DNA from: Ceratothoa steindachneri
Lineage: Eukaryota > Arthropoda > Malacostraca > Isopoda > Cymothoidae
Assembly (NCBI GenBank): GCA_963969495.1
Contig: OZ018321.1
Span: forward strand, 187,703,485-187,767,484
Direction of reading: 5' to 3'
DNA: 64,000 bases
Shown here: positions 41,210 to 52,160 of the stretch, piece by piece
Layout: the number at the start of each line of letters is the position of its first letter
How positions within the stretch are numbered: the first letter of the stretch is position 1
Notes under the pieces: model-generated
Told to the model about the DNA's origin: nothing
Databases searched by the model: none
What the model saw: only the letters and a program-made list of their open reading frames with translations
Program-made: the position numbers and the translations under genes

Positions 41210-44200
41210 CATCCCCCTCTTTCCTGGTCCTCTGCGCCGTCCCCTCTTTATCACAGCCTGACTCATCCCCCTCTTTCCTGGTCCTATGCGCCGTCCTCTC
41301 TTTATCGCAGCCTGACTTATCCTCCTCTTTCCTGGTCCTCTGCGCCGTCCTCTCTTTATCACAGCCTGACTCATCTCCCTCTTTCCTGGTCCTCTCTTTA
41401 TCAAGGCCTGACTCATCCCCCTCTTTCCTGGTCCTCTGCGCCGTCCCCTCTTTATCACAGCCTGACTCATCCCCCTCTTTCCTGGTCCTATGCGCCGTCC
41501 TCTCTTTATCGCAGCCTGACTCATCCTCCTCTTTCCTGGTCCTCTGCGCCGTCCTCTCTTTATCACAGCCTGACTCATCCCCCTCTTTCCTGGTCCTCTG
41601 CGCCGTCCCCTCTTTATCACAGCCTGACTCATCCCCCTCTTTCCTGGTCCTATGCGCCGTCCTTTCTTTATCGCAGCCTGACTCATCCTCCTCTTTCCTG
41701 GTCCTCTGCGCCGTCCCCTCTTTATCACGGCCTGACTCATCCCCCTCTTTCCTGGTCCTCTGAGCCGTCCTCTCTTTATCATAGCCTGGCTCATCCTCCT
41801 CTTTTCTGGTCCTCTGCGCCATCCTCTGTTTATCGCAACCTGACTCATCCCCCTCCTCCCTGGTCCTCTGCGACGTCCTTTCTTTATCATAACTTGACTC
41901 ATTGCCCTCTTTCCTGGTCCTCTGCGCCGTTTTCTCTTTATCACAGCCTGACTCATCCCCCTCTTCCCTGGGCCTCTGCTCTGTCCCCTCTTTATCACAG
42001 CTCCACTCATCCCCCTCTTTCCTGGTCCTCTGTGCCGTCCTCTCTTTATCATAGCCTGACTCAACCCCCGCTTTCCTGGTCCTATGCGCCGTCCTCTCTT
42101 TATCGCAGCCTGACTCATCCCCTTCTTTCCTGGTCCTCTGCGCCGTCCTCTCTTTATCATAGCCTGACTCATCCCCCTCTTTACTGGTCTTCTGCACCGT
42201 CCTCTCTTTATCACAGCCTGAATCATCCCCCTCTTTCCTGGTCCTCTGCGCCGTCCCCTCTTTATCACAGCCTGACTCATCCCCCTCTTTCCTGGTCCTA
42301 TGCGCTGTACTTTCTTTATCGCAGCCTGACTCATCCTCCTCTTTCCTGGTCCTCTGCGCCGTCCCCTCTTTATCACAGCCTGACTCATCCCCCTCTTTCC
42401 TGGTCCTATGCGCCGTCCTCTCTTTATCGCAGCCTGACTCATCCTCCTCTTTCCTGGTCCTCTGCGCCGTCCTCTCTTTATCACAGCCTGACTCATCCCC
42501 CTCTTTCCTGGTCCTCTGCGCCGTCCCCTCTTTATCACAGCCTGACTCATCCCCCTCTTTCCTGGTCCTATGCGCCGTCCTTTCTTTATCGCAGCCTGAC
42601 TCATCCTCCTCTTTCCTGGTCCTCTGCGCCGTCCCCTCTTTATCACGGCCTGACTCATCCTCCTCTTTCCTGGTCCTCTGAGCCGTCCTCTCTTTATCAT
42701 AGCCTGGCTCATCCTCCTCTTTTCTGGTCCTCTGCGCCATCCTCTGTTTATCGCAACCTGACTCATCCCCCTCCTCCCTGGTCCTCTGCGACGTCCTTTC
42801 TTTATCATAACTTGACTCATTGCCCTCTTTCCTGGTCCTCTGCGCCGTCCTCTCTTTATCACAGCCTGACTCATCCCCCTCTTTCCTTATCCTCTGCGCC
42901 GTCCTCTCTTTATCACAGACTGACTCATCTCCCTCTTTCCTGGTCCTCTGCGCGGTCCTCTTTTTATCATAGCCTGACTCATCCCCCGCTTTCCTGGTCC
43001 TCTGCGACGTCCTCTGTTTATCACAACCTGACTCATTTCCCTATTTCCTGGTCCTCTGCGCCGTTCTCTTTTTATCACAGCCTGACTCATCCCCCTCTTC
43101 CCTGGTCCTCTGCTCTGTGCCCTCTTTATCACAGCCTGACTCATCCCCCTCTTTCCTGGTCCTATGCGCCGTCCTCTCTTTATCGCAGCTTGACTTATCC
43201 CCCTCTTTCCTGGTCCTCTGCGCCGTCCTCTCTTTATCATTGCCTGACCCATCCCCCTCTTTACTGGTCTTCTGCGCCGTCCTCTCTTTATCACAACCTG
43301 ACTTATCCCCCTCTTTTCTAGTCATCTGCGCCGTCCTCTGTTTTATCACAACCTGACTCATCCGCCTCTTTCCTGGTCCTCTGCGCCGTCCCCTCTTTAT
43401 CACAGCCTGACTCATCCCCCTCTTTCCTGGTCCTATGCGCCGTCCTCTCTTTATCGCAGCCTGACTCACCCCCCTCTTCTCTGGTCCTCTGCGCCGTCCC
43501 CTCTTTATCACAGCCTGACTCATCCCCCTCTTCCCTGGTCCTCTGCTCTGTCCCCTCTTTATCACAGCCTGACTCATCCCCCTCTTTCCTGGTCCTATGC
43601 GCCGTTCTATCTTTATCACAGCCTGACTCATCCGTCTCTTACCTGGTCTTCTGCACCGTCCTCTTTTTATCACAACCTGACTCATCTCCCTCTTTCCTGG
43701 TCCTCTGCGCCGTCCTCTCTTTATCACAGCCTGCCTCATCCCCCTATTTCCTGGTCATCTGCGCCATCCTCTCTTTATCACACCATGACTCAGCCCCCTC
43801 TTTCCTGGTCCTCTGCGCCGTCCTCTCTTTATCACAACCTGATTTATCCCCGTCTCTTGGCTGGTCCTCTCTTTATCTTAACCTGACTCATCCCCCTCTT
43901 CCCTGGTCCTCTGCGCCGTTCTCTCTTTATCAAAGCCTGACTCATCCCCCTCTTTCCTTATCCTCTGCGTCGTCCTCTCTTTATCACAGCCTGACTCATC
44001 TCCCTATTTCCTGGTCCTCTGCGCGGTCCTCTCTTTATCATAGCCTGACTCATTTCCCGCTTTCCTGGTCCTATGCGCCGTCCTCTCTTTATCGCAGCCT
44101 GACTCATCCCCTTCTTTCCTGGTCCTCTGCGCCGTCCTCTCTTTATGATAGCCTGACTCATCCGCCTCTTTACTGGTATTCTGCGCCGTCCTCTCTTTAT

Positions 44201-47200
44201 CACAGCCTGATTCATCCCCCTCTTCCCTGGTCCTCTGCTTTGTCCCCTCTTTATCACAGCCTGACTCATCCTCCTCTTTCCTGGTCCTATGCGCCGTCCT
44301 CTCTTTATCGCAGCCTAACTTATCCCCCTCTTTCCTGGTCCTCTGCGCCGTCCTCTCTTTATCATATCCTGACTCATTTCCCGCTTTCCTGGTCCTATGC
44401 GCCGTCCTCTCTTTATCGCAGCCTGACTCATCCCCCTCTTTCCTGGTCCTCTGCGCCGTCCGCTCTTTATCACAACCTGACTCATCACCCTCTTTCATGG
44501 TCCTCTGCGCCGTCCTCTCTTTATCGCAGCCTGACTCATCCCCCTCTTTCCTGGTCCTCTGCGCCGTCCTCTCTTTATCATAGCCTGACTCATCCCCCTC
44601 TTTACTGGTATTCTGCGCCGTCCTCTCTTTATCACAGCCTGATTCATCCCCCTCTTCCCTGTTCCTCTGCTCTGTCCCCTCTTTATCACAGCCTGACTCA
44701 TCCTCCTCTTTTCTGGTCCAATGCGCCGTCCTCTTTTTATCGCAGCCTGACTTATCCCCCTCTTTCCTGGTCCTCTGCGCCGTCCTCTCTTTATCATAGC
44801 CTGACTCATCCCCCGCTTTCCTGGTCCTATGCGCCGTCCTCTCTTTATCGCAGCCTGACTCATCCCCCTCTTTCCTGGTCCTCTGCGCCGTCCTCTCTTT
44901 ATCATAGCCTGACTCATCCCTCTCTTTACTGGTCTTTTGCGCCGTCCTCTCTTTATCACAGCCTGACTCATCCCCCTCTTTCCTGGTCCTCTGCGCCGTC
45001 CCCTCTTTATCACAGCCTGACTCATCCCCCTCTTTCCTGGTCCTATGCGCCGTCCTCTCTTTATCGCAGCCTGACTCATCACCCTCTTTGATGGTCCTCT
45101 GCGCCGTCCTCTCTTTATCACAGCCTGACTCATCTCCCTCTTTCCTGGTCCTCTTTTATCACGGCCTGACTCATCCCCCTCTTTCCTGGTCCTCTGAGCC
45201 GTCCTCTCTTTATCATAGCGTGCTCCTCCTCCTCTTTCCTGGTCCTCTGCGCCGTCCTCTGTTTATCGCAACCTGACTCATCCCCCTCCTCCCTGGTCCT
45301 CTGCGACGTCCTTTCTTTATCATAACTTGACTCATTGCCCTCTTTCCTGGTCCTCTGCGCCGTCCTCTCTTTATCACAGCCTGACTCATCCCCCTCTTTC
45401 CTTATCCTCTGCGCCGTCCTCTCTTTATCACAGCCTGACTCATCTCCCTCTTTCCTGGTCCTCTGCGCGGTCCTCTCTTTATCATAGCCTGACTCATCCC
45501 CCGCTTTCCTGTTCCTCTGCGACGTCCTCTATTTATCACAACCTGATCATCCCCCTCTTTCCTGGTCCTCTGCGCCTTTCTCTCTTTATCACAGCCTGAC
45601 TCATCCCCCTCTTCCCTGGTCCTCTGCTCTGTCCCCTCTTTATCACAGCCTGACTCATCCCCCTCTTTCCTGGTCCTATGCGCCGTCCTCTCTTTATCGC
45701 AGCTTGACTTATCCCCCTCTTTCCTGGTCCTCTGCGCCGTCCTGTCTTTATCATACCCTGACTCATCCCCCTCTTTACTGGTCTTCTGCGCCGTCCTCTC
45801 TTTATCACAACCTGACTTATTCCCCTCTTTTCTAGTCATCTGCGCCATCCTCTGTTTTATCACAACCTGACTCATCCGCCTCTTTCCTGGTCCTCTGCGC
45901 CGTCCCCTCTTTATCACAGCCTGACTCATCCCCCTCTTTCCTTATCCTCTGCGCCGTCCTCTCTTTATCACAGCCTGACTCATCTCCCTCTTTCCTGGTC
46001 CTCTGCGCGGTCCTCTCTTTATCATAGCCTGACTCATCCCCCGCTTTCCTGTTCCTCTGCGACGTCCTCTATTTATCACAACCTGATCATCCCCCTCTTT
46101 CCTGGTCCTCTGCGCCGTTTTCTCTTTATCACAGCCTGACTCATCCCCCTCTTCCCTGGTCCTCTGCTCTGTCCCCTCTTTATCACAGCCTGACTCATCC
46201 CCCTCTTTCTTGGTCCTATGCGCCGTTCTCTCTTTATCACAGCCTGACTCATCCCCCTCTTACCTGGTCTTCTGCACCGTCCTCTCTTTATCACAACCTG
46301 ACTCATCTCCCTCTTTCCTGGTCCTCTGCGCCGTCCTCTCTTTATCACAGCCTGCCTCATCCCCCTATTTCCTGGTCATCCGCGCCATCCTCTCTTTATC
46401 ACACCATGACTCAGCCCCCTCTTTCCTGGTCCTCTGCGCCGTCCTCTCTTTATCACAACCTGATTTATCCCCGTCTCTTGGCTGGTCCTCTCTTTATCTT
46501 AACCTGACTCATCCCCCTCTTCCCTGGTCCTCTGTGCCGTTCTCTCTTTATCAAAGCCTGACTCATCCCCCTCTTTCCTGGTCCTCTGCGCCGTCCTCCC
46601 TTTTTCGCAGCCTGACTCAACCCCCTCTTTCCTGGTCCTCTGCGCCGTCTTCTCTTTATCATAGCCTGACTCATCCCCCGCTTTCCTGGTCCTATGCGCC
46701 GTCCTCTCTTTATCGCAGCCTGACTCATCCCCCTCTTTCCTGGTCCTCTGCGCCGTCCTCTCTTTAGCATAGCCTGACTCATCCTCCTCTTTACTGGTAT
46801 TCTGCGCCGTCCTTTCTTTATCACAGCCTGACTCATCCCCCTCTTCCATGGTCCTCTGCTCTGTCCCCTCTTTATCACAGCCTGACCCATCCCCCTCTTT
46901 CCTGGTCCTATGCGCCGTCCTCTCTTTATCGCAGCCTGACTTATCCCCCTCTTTCCTGGTCCTCTGCGCCGTCCTCTCTTTATCATAGCCTGACTCATCC
47001 CCCGCTTTCCTGGTCCTATGCGCCGTCCTCTCTTTATCGCAGCCTGACTCATCATCCTCTTTCCTGTTCCTCTGCGCCGTCCTCTCTTTATCATAGCCTG
47101 ACTCATCCCCCTCTTCCCTGGTCCTCTGCTCTGTCCCCTCTTTATCACAGCCTGACTCTTCCCCCTCTTTCCTGGTCCTATGCGCCGTCCTCTCTTTATC

Positions 47201-50200
47201 GCAGCCTAACTCACCCCCCTCTTTCCTGGTCCTATGCGCCGTCCCCTCTTTATCGCAGCCTGACTCATCCCCCTCTTTCCTGGTCCTATGCGCCGTCCTC
47301 TCTTTATCACAGCCTGACTCATCTCCCTCTTTCCTGGTCCTCTCTTCATCACGGCCTGACTCATCCCCCTCTTTCCTGGTCCTCTGAGCCGTCCTCTCTT
47401 TATCATAGCCTGGCTCATCCTCCTCTTTCCTGGTCCTCTGCGCCGTCCTCTGTTTATCGCAACCTGACTCATCCCCCTCCTCCCTGGTCCTCTGCGACGT
47501 CCTTTCTTTATCATAACTTGACTCATTGCCCTCTTTCCTGGTCCTCTGCGCCGTCCTCTCTTTATCACAGCCTGACTCATCCCTCTCTTTCCTTATCCTC
47601 TGCGCCGTCCTCTCTTTATCACAGCCTGACTCATCTCCCTCTTTCCTGGTCCTCTGCGCGGTCCTCTCTTTATCATAGCCTGACTCATCCCCCGCTTTCC
47701 TGTTCCTCTGCGACGTCCTCTATTTATCACAACCTGATCATCCCCCTCTTTCCTGGTCCTCTGCGCCTTTCTCTCTTTATCACAGCCTGACTCATCCCCC
47801 TCTTCCCTGGTCCTCTGCTCTGTCCCCTCTTTATCACAGCCTGACTCATCCCCCTCTTTCCTGGTCCTATGCGCCGTCCTCTCTTTATCGCAGCTTGACT
47901 TATCCCCCTCTTTCCTGGTCCTCTGCGCCGTCCTGTCTTTATCATACCCTGACTCATCCCCCTCTTTACTGGTCTTCTGCGCCGTCCTCTCTTTATCACA
48001 ACCTGACTTATTCCCCTCTTTTCTAGTCATCTGCGCCGTCCTCTGTTTTATCACAACCTGACTCATCCGCCTCTTTCCTGGTCCTCTGCGCCGTCCCCTC
48101 TTTATCACAGCCTGACTCATCCCCCTCTTTCCTTATCCTCTGCGCCGTCCTCTCTTTATCACAGCCTGACTCATCTCCCTCTTTCCTGGTCCTCTGCGCG
48201 GTCCTCTCTTTATCATAGCCTGACTCATCCCCCGCTTTCCTGTTCCTCTGCGACGTCCTCTATTTATCACAACCTGATCATCCCCCTCTTTCCTGGTCCT
48301 CTGCGCCGTCCTCTCTTTATCGCAGCCTGACTTATCCCCCTCTTTCCTGGTCCTCTGCGCCGTCCTCTCTTTATCATAGCCTGACTCATCCCCCGCTTTC
48401 CTGGTCCTATGCGCCGTCCTCTCTTTATCGCAGCCTGACTCATCATCCTCTTTCCTGGTCCTCTGCGCCGTCCTCTCTTTATCATAGCCTGACTCATCCC
48501 CCTCTTCCCTGGTCCTCTGCTCTGTCCCCTCTTTATCACAGCCTGACTCTTCCCCCTCTTTCCTGGTCCTATGCGCCGTCCTCTCTTTATCGCAGCCTGA
48601 CTCACCCCCCTCTTTCCTGGTCCTATGCGCCGTCCTCTCTTTATCGCAGCCTGACTCATCCCCCTCTTTCCTGGTCCTATGCGCCGTCCTCTCTTTATCA
48701 CAGCCTGACTCATCTCCCTCTTTCCTGGTCCTCTCTTCATCACGGCCTGACTCATCCCCCTCTTTCCTGGTCCTCTGAGCCGTCCTCTCTTTATCATAGC
48801 CTGGCTCATCCTCCTCTTTCCTGGTCCTCTGCGCCGTCCTCTGTTTATCGCAACCTGACTCATCCCCCTCCTCCCTGGTCCTCTGCGACGTCCTTTCTTT
48901 ATCATAACTTGACTCATTGCCCTCTTTCCTGGTCCTCTGCGCCGTCCTCTCTTTATCACAGCCTGACTCATCCCTCTCTTTCCTTATCCTCTGCGCCGTC
49001 CTCTCTTTATCACAGCCTGACTCATCTCCCTCTTTCCTGGTCCTCTGCGCGGTCCTCTCTTTATCATAGCCTGACTCATCCCCCGCTTTCCTGGTCCTCT
49101 GCGCCATCCTCTGTTTATCACAACCTGACTCATCCCCCTCTTTCCTGGTCCTCTGCGCCGTTCTCTCTTTATCACAGCCTGACTCATCCCCCTCTTCCCT
49201 GGTCCTCTGCTCTGTCCCCTCTTTATCACAGCCTGACTCATCCCCCTCTTTCCTGGTCCTATGCGCCGTCCTCTCTTTATCGCAGCCTGACTTATCCCCC
49301 TCTTTCCTGGTCCTCTGCGCCGTCCTCTCTTTATCATAGCCTGACTCATCCATCTCTTTACTGGTCTTCTGCGCCGTCCTCTCTTTATCACAACCTGACT
49401 TATCCCCCTCTTTTCTAGTCCTCTGCGCCGTCCTCTGTTTTATCACAACCTGACTCATCCCCCTCTTTCCTGGTCCTCTGCGCCGTCCCCTCTTTATCAC
49501 AGCCTGACTCATCCCCCTCTTTCCTGGTCCTATGCGCCGTCCTCTCTTTATCGCAGCCTGACTCATCCCCCTTTTCCCTGGTCCTCTGCGCCGTCCCCTC
49601 TTTATCACAGCCTGACTCATCCACCTCTTCCCTGGTCCTCTGCTCTGTCCCCTCTTTATCACAGCCTGACTCATCCCCCTCTTTCCTGGTCCTATGCACC
49701 GTCCTCTCTTTATCGCAGCCTGACTCACCCCCCTCTTCCCTGGTCCTCTGCGCCGTCCCCTCTTTATCACAGCCTGACTCATCCCCCTCTTCCCTGGTCC
49801 TCTGCTCTGTCCCCTCTTTATCCCAGCCTGACTCATCCCCCTCTTTCCTGGTCCTATGCGCCGTCCTCTCTTTATCGCAGCCTGACTCATCCCCCCTTTT
49901 CCTGGTCCTCTGCGCCGTCCTCTCTTTATCATAGCCTGACTCATCCCCCTCTTTACTGGTCTTCTGCGCCGTCCTCTCTTTATCACAACCTGACTTATCC
50001 CCCTCTTTCTAGTCATCTGCGCCGTCCTCTGTTTTATCACAACCTGACTCATCCCCCTCTTCCCTGGTCCTCTGCGCCGTCCCCTCTTTATCACAGCCTG
50101 ACTTATCCCCCTCTTTCCTGGTCCTATGCGCCGTCCTCTCTTTATTGCAGCCTGACTCACCCCCCTCTTCCCTGGTCCTCCTCGCCGTCCCCTCTTTATC

Positions 50201-50245
50201 ACAGCCTGACTCATTCCCCTCTTTCCTGGTTCACTCCACCGTCCT
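41210..50245. repeat. Distal, more heterogeneous part of the array
   Basis: This 9-kb stretch lies next to the single-copy transposase remnant. It does not follow any one superunit over its full length. It mixes short blocks and has more odd-length units, including the four 53-bp units. Its open frames are shorter. The last four units, reading leftward from 50,245 on the minus strand, begin R-T-V, G-T-A, R-T-A and G-T-A. The edge of the array is thus a natural place for the oldest, least homogenised units. Confidence 0.75.
45300..49060. repeat. Local block repeats of 540, 1,391 and 2,191 bp
   Basis: A block containing tccttatcctctgcgccg, a gttcctctgcgacg unit and the 53-bp unit cctgatcat recurs. 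The 53-bp unit lies at 45,541 and 46,081 (540 bp apart) and again at 47,732 and 48,272 (540 bp apart). The whole set repeats at 2,191 bp (45,327 to 47,518). A further copy of the left part lies 1,391 bp on (47,518 to 48,909). These repeats are local and absent from the superunits to the left. Confidence 0.8.
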
Positions 50246-50353
50246 CAGATCGACACCCAAACACTCGGAGATCTTCGCATTGGATATCTCGGCATGGATA
50301 ACAAGCATCATAGATTGTTTTTTCCATTTTGGGGCAGGATTAAATTCGGCCAT
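50231..50353 (-). pseudogene. Mariner-type transposase N-terminus, parent of the satellite
   Basis: Reading leftward from the ATG at 50,353, 40 codons are open before a TGA at 50,231-50,233. The peptide starts MAEFNPAPKWKK and continues through an ISNAKISECLGVDLRTV segment. This is the helix-turn-helix that mariner-family transposases use to bind their terminal repeats. From family knowledge, the transposase normally continues Q-R-I-R-K-E-L-D-E-S-G. Here it reads E-stop-T-R-K-E-G-N-E-S-G, so the stop replaces the arginine after Q, consistent with CGA to TGA. From codon 37 (50,243-50,245) onward the sequence is the satellite unit in the same frame. The catalytic domain is absent from this side; whatever remains would lie beyond the left edge of the window. 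Conserved residues make the family call firm, while the exact subfamily is from memory. The gene is non-functional. Confidence 0.88.
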
Positions 50354-50542
50354 GGTATTGCTTCCTCTGCAGATGATGCACAACTGAGTCTAGTATGGTA
50401 GTAAAAAGAGAGAACCGAAGGCAGACAACATGCATGCGTGGAAGGTAGGAATGTATACACATGGATAAGTGAAATAAGAGAAGCCACAAATGGTGCAAGG
50501 TTCTTTATTACTGACGTTTCTTTTTACTCTGAGGAGTAACAA
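50354..50542. other. 5' flank of the transposase remnant
   Basis: This stretch lies upstream of the transposase start on the minus strand. It would hold its 5' untranslated region and terminal inverted repeat if they survive. I cannot identify a terminal repeat, because the partner end is not in the window. The part nearest 50,540 may belong to the adjoining fold-back repeat. No open frame is convincing. Confidence 0.5.
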
Positions 50543-50687
50543 GCAATGTCCCGCAGGAAAAAGAAAAGGTGTTTCCAAGTACTTTCGAACTTTATTCAGT
50601 TTCTTAACGTAGTTATCCTTGATAAGGAACTGAATAAAGTTCGAAAGGTCTCAGAAACACCTTTTACTTTTTCCGGCGGGACATTGC
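50543..50687. repeat. Fold-back element, 61-bp inverted arms
   Basis: The left arm 50,543-50,603 (gcaatgtcccgcagg to ctttattcag) and the right arm 50,627-50,687 (ctgaataaagttcg to cgggacattgc) are near-perfect reverse complements around a 23-nt spacer. The right arm is followed by ctaacgtgctactttgtgag and then (TA)n. A related hairpin with the same flank lies at 56,032-56,170. The structure suggests a dispersed non-autonomous or microsatellite-associated repeat. I do not recognise the family. Confidence 0.85.
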
Positions 50688-50726
50688 ATTCATTGCTAAC
50701 CTAACGTGCTACTTTGTGAGTTATTC

Positions 50727-50839
<113 letters not shown>

Positions 50840-50934
50840 AGCGAGACTTTCTAGTTTTGAAGTTTTGAAGTTTATCATGTTTGCTATCTCTCTTCACTCC
50901 AATTAATAGTTTTTGTTCGTTTTTCAGCATACTT

Positions 50935-52016
50935 GTGTGCGGTGGGCCATGGAGCAGTTTACATACAACTTAGCAGCGCGTTGTCATCGCGAAGACATTT
51001 TTGACCAAAATGGAGAAAGTGCGACCCTTTGTACCATTTCGGGAAGAAATGAAGCACCCAACCAGTCTACGGTTCTCAGACTAATGACGAAGTTTAAAAC
51101 AACTAATTCAGTTGCAACGGCCAAATCGCCTGGGCGGAATCGTTCATGTCGCACAGAGCAACAAATTGCTGATTTGTGAATCATTGTCATTCTGAGTCCG
51201 GGGTAATCGATTCGCTGACGTTCGCAGCAGTTGGACATCCCAACAACTTCATTACATTACATTACATTGAATTTTTTGCCTGCGTACAAATTCAACTTAC
51301 GCAGCATCTTCAGCCACCTGACCACGGAAGGCGGAAGCAATTCACTGTCTGGGTTGTGGAGAGACTTTCAGCCGACGAAAGTTTTGCAAGAAAATCATCT
51401 TCAGTGACGATATCCACTTCCACTTGAGTGGATTTGTCAATAAACAGAACTGCAGGATTTAGGGCAATGAAAATCCTCCAATAATGCAAGAGCGTTAAAT
51501 TCATCCATTGAAAGCGACTCTGTGGTGTGGTTTGGGGGCAGGTGGAGTGCTTAAACCGTTCTTTTTTGAAGATGATGATGAGTGAAATGCAGTTACTATT
51601 AATGGAGAACGTTACCGAGACATGATATCCACTCAGTTATGGCCGAACTTGGAAGATACGAAGATTGAGAGCCTCTGGTTTCATCAGGATGGAGCGACCT
51701 ACCACTCTTTGCGCCAAATGTTTGCATTACTCCACGAAATATTTCCGCAACGAGTGACCGCAATGGTGACTAGAAATGACCACCAAGGTCCTGCGATCTT
51801 ACCCCTTGTGATTTCTTCTTATGTGGGAATGTGAAATCACAGGTATATGCCAACAAACCACGCTCAATTCCTGAACTCGAGGCTGAAATCAGGCGCGTGA
51901 TTGGAGGCATCGAGCCACACATCTGTGAGAGAGATATCGGAAATTTCGAGGAGCGCACAAATGTATGCAGACTCAGTGCAGGTGGACATATGGCCCATAT
52001 TGTGTTCCATACCTAA
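50935..52016 (+). pseudogene. Decayed Tc1/mariner-superfamily transposase
   Basis: Fragments in different + frames line up as one transposase. The N-terminal part is around 50,940-51,176 (RWAMEQFTYNLAARCH, then GRNEAPNQSTVLRLMTKF, a helix-turn-helix seen in many arthropod elements). The middle has IIFSDDIHFHLSGFVNKQN near 51,390-51,450 and TLWCG near 51,510. WFHQDGATYH lies near 51,676, CDLTPCDFFLCG near 51,790-51,826, and KSQVYANKP follows. All three expected catalytic aspartates are visible: 51,406-51,408, 51,688-51,690 and 51,810-51,812. Multiple stops and at least three frameshifts make it dead. The tryptophan usually seen after DFFL is cysteine here. The end matches the usual C-terminus (GGHMAHIVFHT, then a stop). 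I could not identify terminal inverted repeats. Confidence 0.85.
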
Positions 52017-52160
52017 ACGAGAGACATAACCCATCAGAAATCTGCAGAATATAACCATATTTAGAAAAATTCCTTTTAATTATTCACCTTTCAAATTCGT
52101 CGCTCTTTTGGGATATGTGTTGGAAACCGGAATCTTTGCATGAAAATTAACGCCAGGACA

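Larger units (their letters stand above)
1..50245. repeat. 54-bp megasatellite array derived from transposase codons
   Basis: About 930 head-to-tail units, mostly exactly 54 bp, run without interruption from the left edge to 50,245. Landmarks in each + strand unit are cctggtcctctgcgccgtcc, ctctttatcacagcc and tgactcatccccctcttt. GC is about 57%, pyrimidines about 78%, with two CpGs in gcgccg. Common variants are tcatag, tcgcag and tcacaa for tcacag, ctatgc for ctctgc, and gtcccc for gtcctc. Length variants include 42-bp units (near 1,015, 10,740, 11,815, 20,690), 44-bp units (near 2,230, 10,210, 31,545), 55-bp units with ctctgttttatc (near 650, 1,720, 3,490) and 53-bp units with cctgatcat (45,541; 46,081; 47,732; 48,272). 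Both strands have two long open frames. The minus frame KEGDESGCDKERTAQRTR continues the transposase frame at 50,231-50,353. I treat the array as non-coding satellite DNA. The left end lies outside the window. Confidence 0.98.

Noticed and set aside
39647..43321. A 1,224-codon open frame of 18-residue repeats (PLSWSSAPSSLYHSLTHP) as a giant structural protein
   Set aside because: Three other frames are open over the same DNA, frames switch at odd-length units, and no signal peptide, splice context or single-copy ends are visible. Openness follows from the unit length and composition.
1..50245. CRISPR array
   Set aside because: The repeats are contiguous with no unique spacers and there are no associated genes. 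The surroundings are eukaryotic.
1..50245. Centromeric satellite identity
   Set aside because: Size and higher-order structure are compatible, but nothing in the sequence marks a centromere, and a transposon-derived interstitial array is equally possible.
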